Of a stretch of DNA of 64,000 nt, positions 62,888 through 64,000 are shown one piece after another. Each line of letters starts with the position of its first letter. Positions within the stretch are counted from its first letter, which is position 1. The position numbers and the translations under genes were made by a program. This DNA is from Prevotella sp. UBA2746 (GTDB lineage: Bacteria > Bacteroidota > Bacteroidia > Bacteroidales > Bacteroidaceae): positions 4,049 to 68,048 of the forward strand of contig DEJO01000024.1 in NCBI GenBank assembly GCA_002353555.1, in the 5' to 3' direction. The notes beneath the pieces were generated by a model that saw nothing but the letters and a program-made list of their open reading frames with translations, did not search any database and had not been told where the DNA came from.

Positions 62888-64000
62888 CTATTCCTCCATA
62901 TCCCGGTCCAGCCTGTCTCGCCAGAGATACTTCCGCGTCTCGTGTACGATGATGCCGTTGAGGAACAGCAGGGAGAGCAGGTTGGGTATTGCCATCAGCG
63001 CATTCATGCAGTCGGCAAGGCTCCATACAAGGGTGAGGTTGGCAATGCTGCCCACAAAGACGGCGACGATATAGAGGATGCGGTAGGTCATCACCGACTT
63101 GCTTCTGACGGACTGGATAGGCTTGCCGGTCTTCTTCTGCCGGTAGGCTCGCCAGTTGATGGAGAGGTATTCTACCGTTCGCTCACCGTAGTAGCACCAG
63201 CCGAGGATGGTGCTGAAGGCAAACGTCAGCAGTCCGAACGACAAGAGGGGTGCACCCACGTAGGGTATCTTGGCAAAGGCGGCATGTGTCAGCGCCGCTC
63301 CGTTGCTGTAGTCGATGTCGGGATAGGCGATGATGCTGCTCACGATGACCACTCCTGTGAGGGCACAGATGACCACCGTGTCCCAGAAGGTGCCGCTCGA
63401 CGACACCAGAGCCTGCCTCACCGGGTTGCGAGTCTGTGCGGCGGCAGCCACGATGGGTGCCGAGCCCAGTCCCGACTCGTTGGAGAAGAGGCCGCGTGCA
63501 ATGCCGAAGCGTGCTGCCATCATCACCGTCGTACCGACGAACCCGCCGCCTGCTGCTTGCGGAGTGAAGGCACTCACGACGATCAACTTGATGGCTGGCC
63601 ACAGGTAGGAGCCGTTGACAATGAGGATGTAGATACATCCGAGCACGTAGAAGCAAGCCATGAACGGTACCAGCATGGCGCAAACCCTGGAGATACTCTT
63701 CACGCCGCCGAGGATGACGGCGGCCACCAAGAGGCATACGACGATGCCCGTGACCACGTCCGGAACGCCATAGCTCTCGTAGGTAAGCGTAGCAATGGCA
63801 TTTGCCTGTACCGTGTTGCCGATGCCGAAGGAGGCGAGGGCGGTGAAGACGGCAAAGAGTATTGCCATCCACTTCCATCCCAGTCCGCGCTCCAAGGCGT
63901 GCATGGGACCGCCGAGCATCTTGCCGCTCTTGGTCTTGATGCGGTATTTCACCGCCAAGAGTCCCTCCGCATACTTCGTAGAGATGCCGAAGACACCCGT
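62888..64000 (-). CDS. Alanine/glycine:cation symporter (AGCS family), N-terminal part outside the window
   Basis: Sodium- or proton-coupled amino-acid importer. The frame is open to the right edge (GVFGISTKYAEGLLAVKYR lies ahead of the first internal Met), so the N-terminal quarter is missing. Visible family segments are KTKSGKMLGGPMHALERGLG, FGIARGLFSNESGLGSAPIV and ILGWCYYGERTVEYL. About eight membrane helices remain, and the C-terminus ends HETRKYLWRDRLDRDMEE. Confidence 0.93.
   Translation of the reverse strand, partial: TGVFGISTKYAEGLLAVKYRIKTKSGKMLGGPMHALERGLGWKWMAILFAVFTALASFGIGNTVQANAIATLTYESYGVPDVVTGIVVCLLVAAVILGGVKSISRVCAMLVPFMACFYVLGCIYILIVNGSYLWPAIKLIVVSAFTPQAAGGGFVGTTVMMAARFGIARGLFSNESGLGSAPIVAAAAQTRNPVRQALVSSSGTFWDTVVICALTGVVIVSSIIAYPDIDYSNGAALTHAAFAKIPYVGAPLLSFGLLTFAFSTILGWCYYGERTVEYLSINWRAYRQKKTGKPIQSVRSKSVMTYRILYIVAVFVGSIANLTLVWSLADCMNALMAIPNLLSLLFLNGIIVHETRKYLWRDRLDRDMEE

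Overview
The window is chromosomal DNA from a member of the Bacteroidota, most likely a Prevotella-type organism. Supporting signs are the -7 boxes of the form TAnnTTTG (mostly TACCTTTG or TATCTTTG) about 5-60 bp ahead of many genes, the near absence of Shine-Dalgarno sequences, a MurF-Alr fusion, a bifunctional Fkp, DUF3098, GSCFA, YARHG and DUF5686 proteins, and signal peptides ending in AQ. No rRNA, tRNA, CRISPR-Cas, phage or intact IS is visible. Genes are dense and almost all are intact.

Layout. 1-5.7 kb: RND efflux operon (adaptor cut by the left edge, AcrB-type pump, TolC-type lipoprotein). 5.8-7.4 kb: LpxA-type acyltransferase and, opposite, a radical SAM protein. 7.4-7.9 kb: remnant of an AAA ATPase broken by repeats. 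7.9-12.5 kb: ftsX, DUF3098, uppP, truB, queA, folK, ending in a 152 bp palindrome against convergent rpsO. 13.1-14.3 kb: YARHG protein and M15 peptidase. 14.8-17.4 kb: typA and a secreted protein of unknown function. 17.5-18.7 kb: mtnN-luxS. 18.8-22.4 kb: Sel1 and YfhO proteins. 22.4-27.8 kb: divergent fucose permease and Fkp, then GSCFA. 27.8-35.5 kb: MITE-like element, giant Ig-like surface protein and a 63-residue satellite protein. 35.8-38.3 kb: murF-alr. 38.4-42.5 kb: uronate operon (orphan PTS EIIC, KduI with a signal peptide, hexuronate-type MFS). 42.6-46.6 kb: single-module NRPS (C-A-T-reductase). 46.7-53.0 kb: rmuC and, opposite, an overlapping cysE-rlmL-S9 peptidase operon. 53.6-60.8 kb: inositol-lipid type cluster. 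60.9-64 kb: LuxR-type regulator, LacI-type regulator and an AGCS symporter cut by the right edge.

The most unusual content lies between and inside genes. (1) Two composite repeats (14.3-14.5 and 53.1-53.4 kb) are built of 22-nt units, with four palindromic arms that form hairpins, matched base-pair changes, and an identically spaced minus-strand promoter. They look like two copies of an undescribed small RNA or structured element. Two other arrays at 28.0 and 62.8 kb also have an exact 22-nt period. (2) A roughly 72 bp hairpin element carrying its own promoter sits ahead of ftsX, murF-alr and rmuC, and one copy is inverted in front of the first composite repeat. (3) Palindromic or short-period repeats lie in frame inside fkp, yfhO, folK, GSCFA, murF-alr and the NRPS, comparable in principle to Rickettsia palindromic elements. 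Functional highlights are the stand-alone reductase NRPS, the inositol-lipid cluster, and a KduI that appears to be exported.

All calls come from reading the sequence. No database search or folding program was run.
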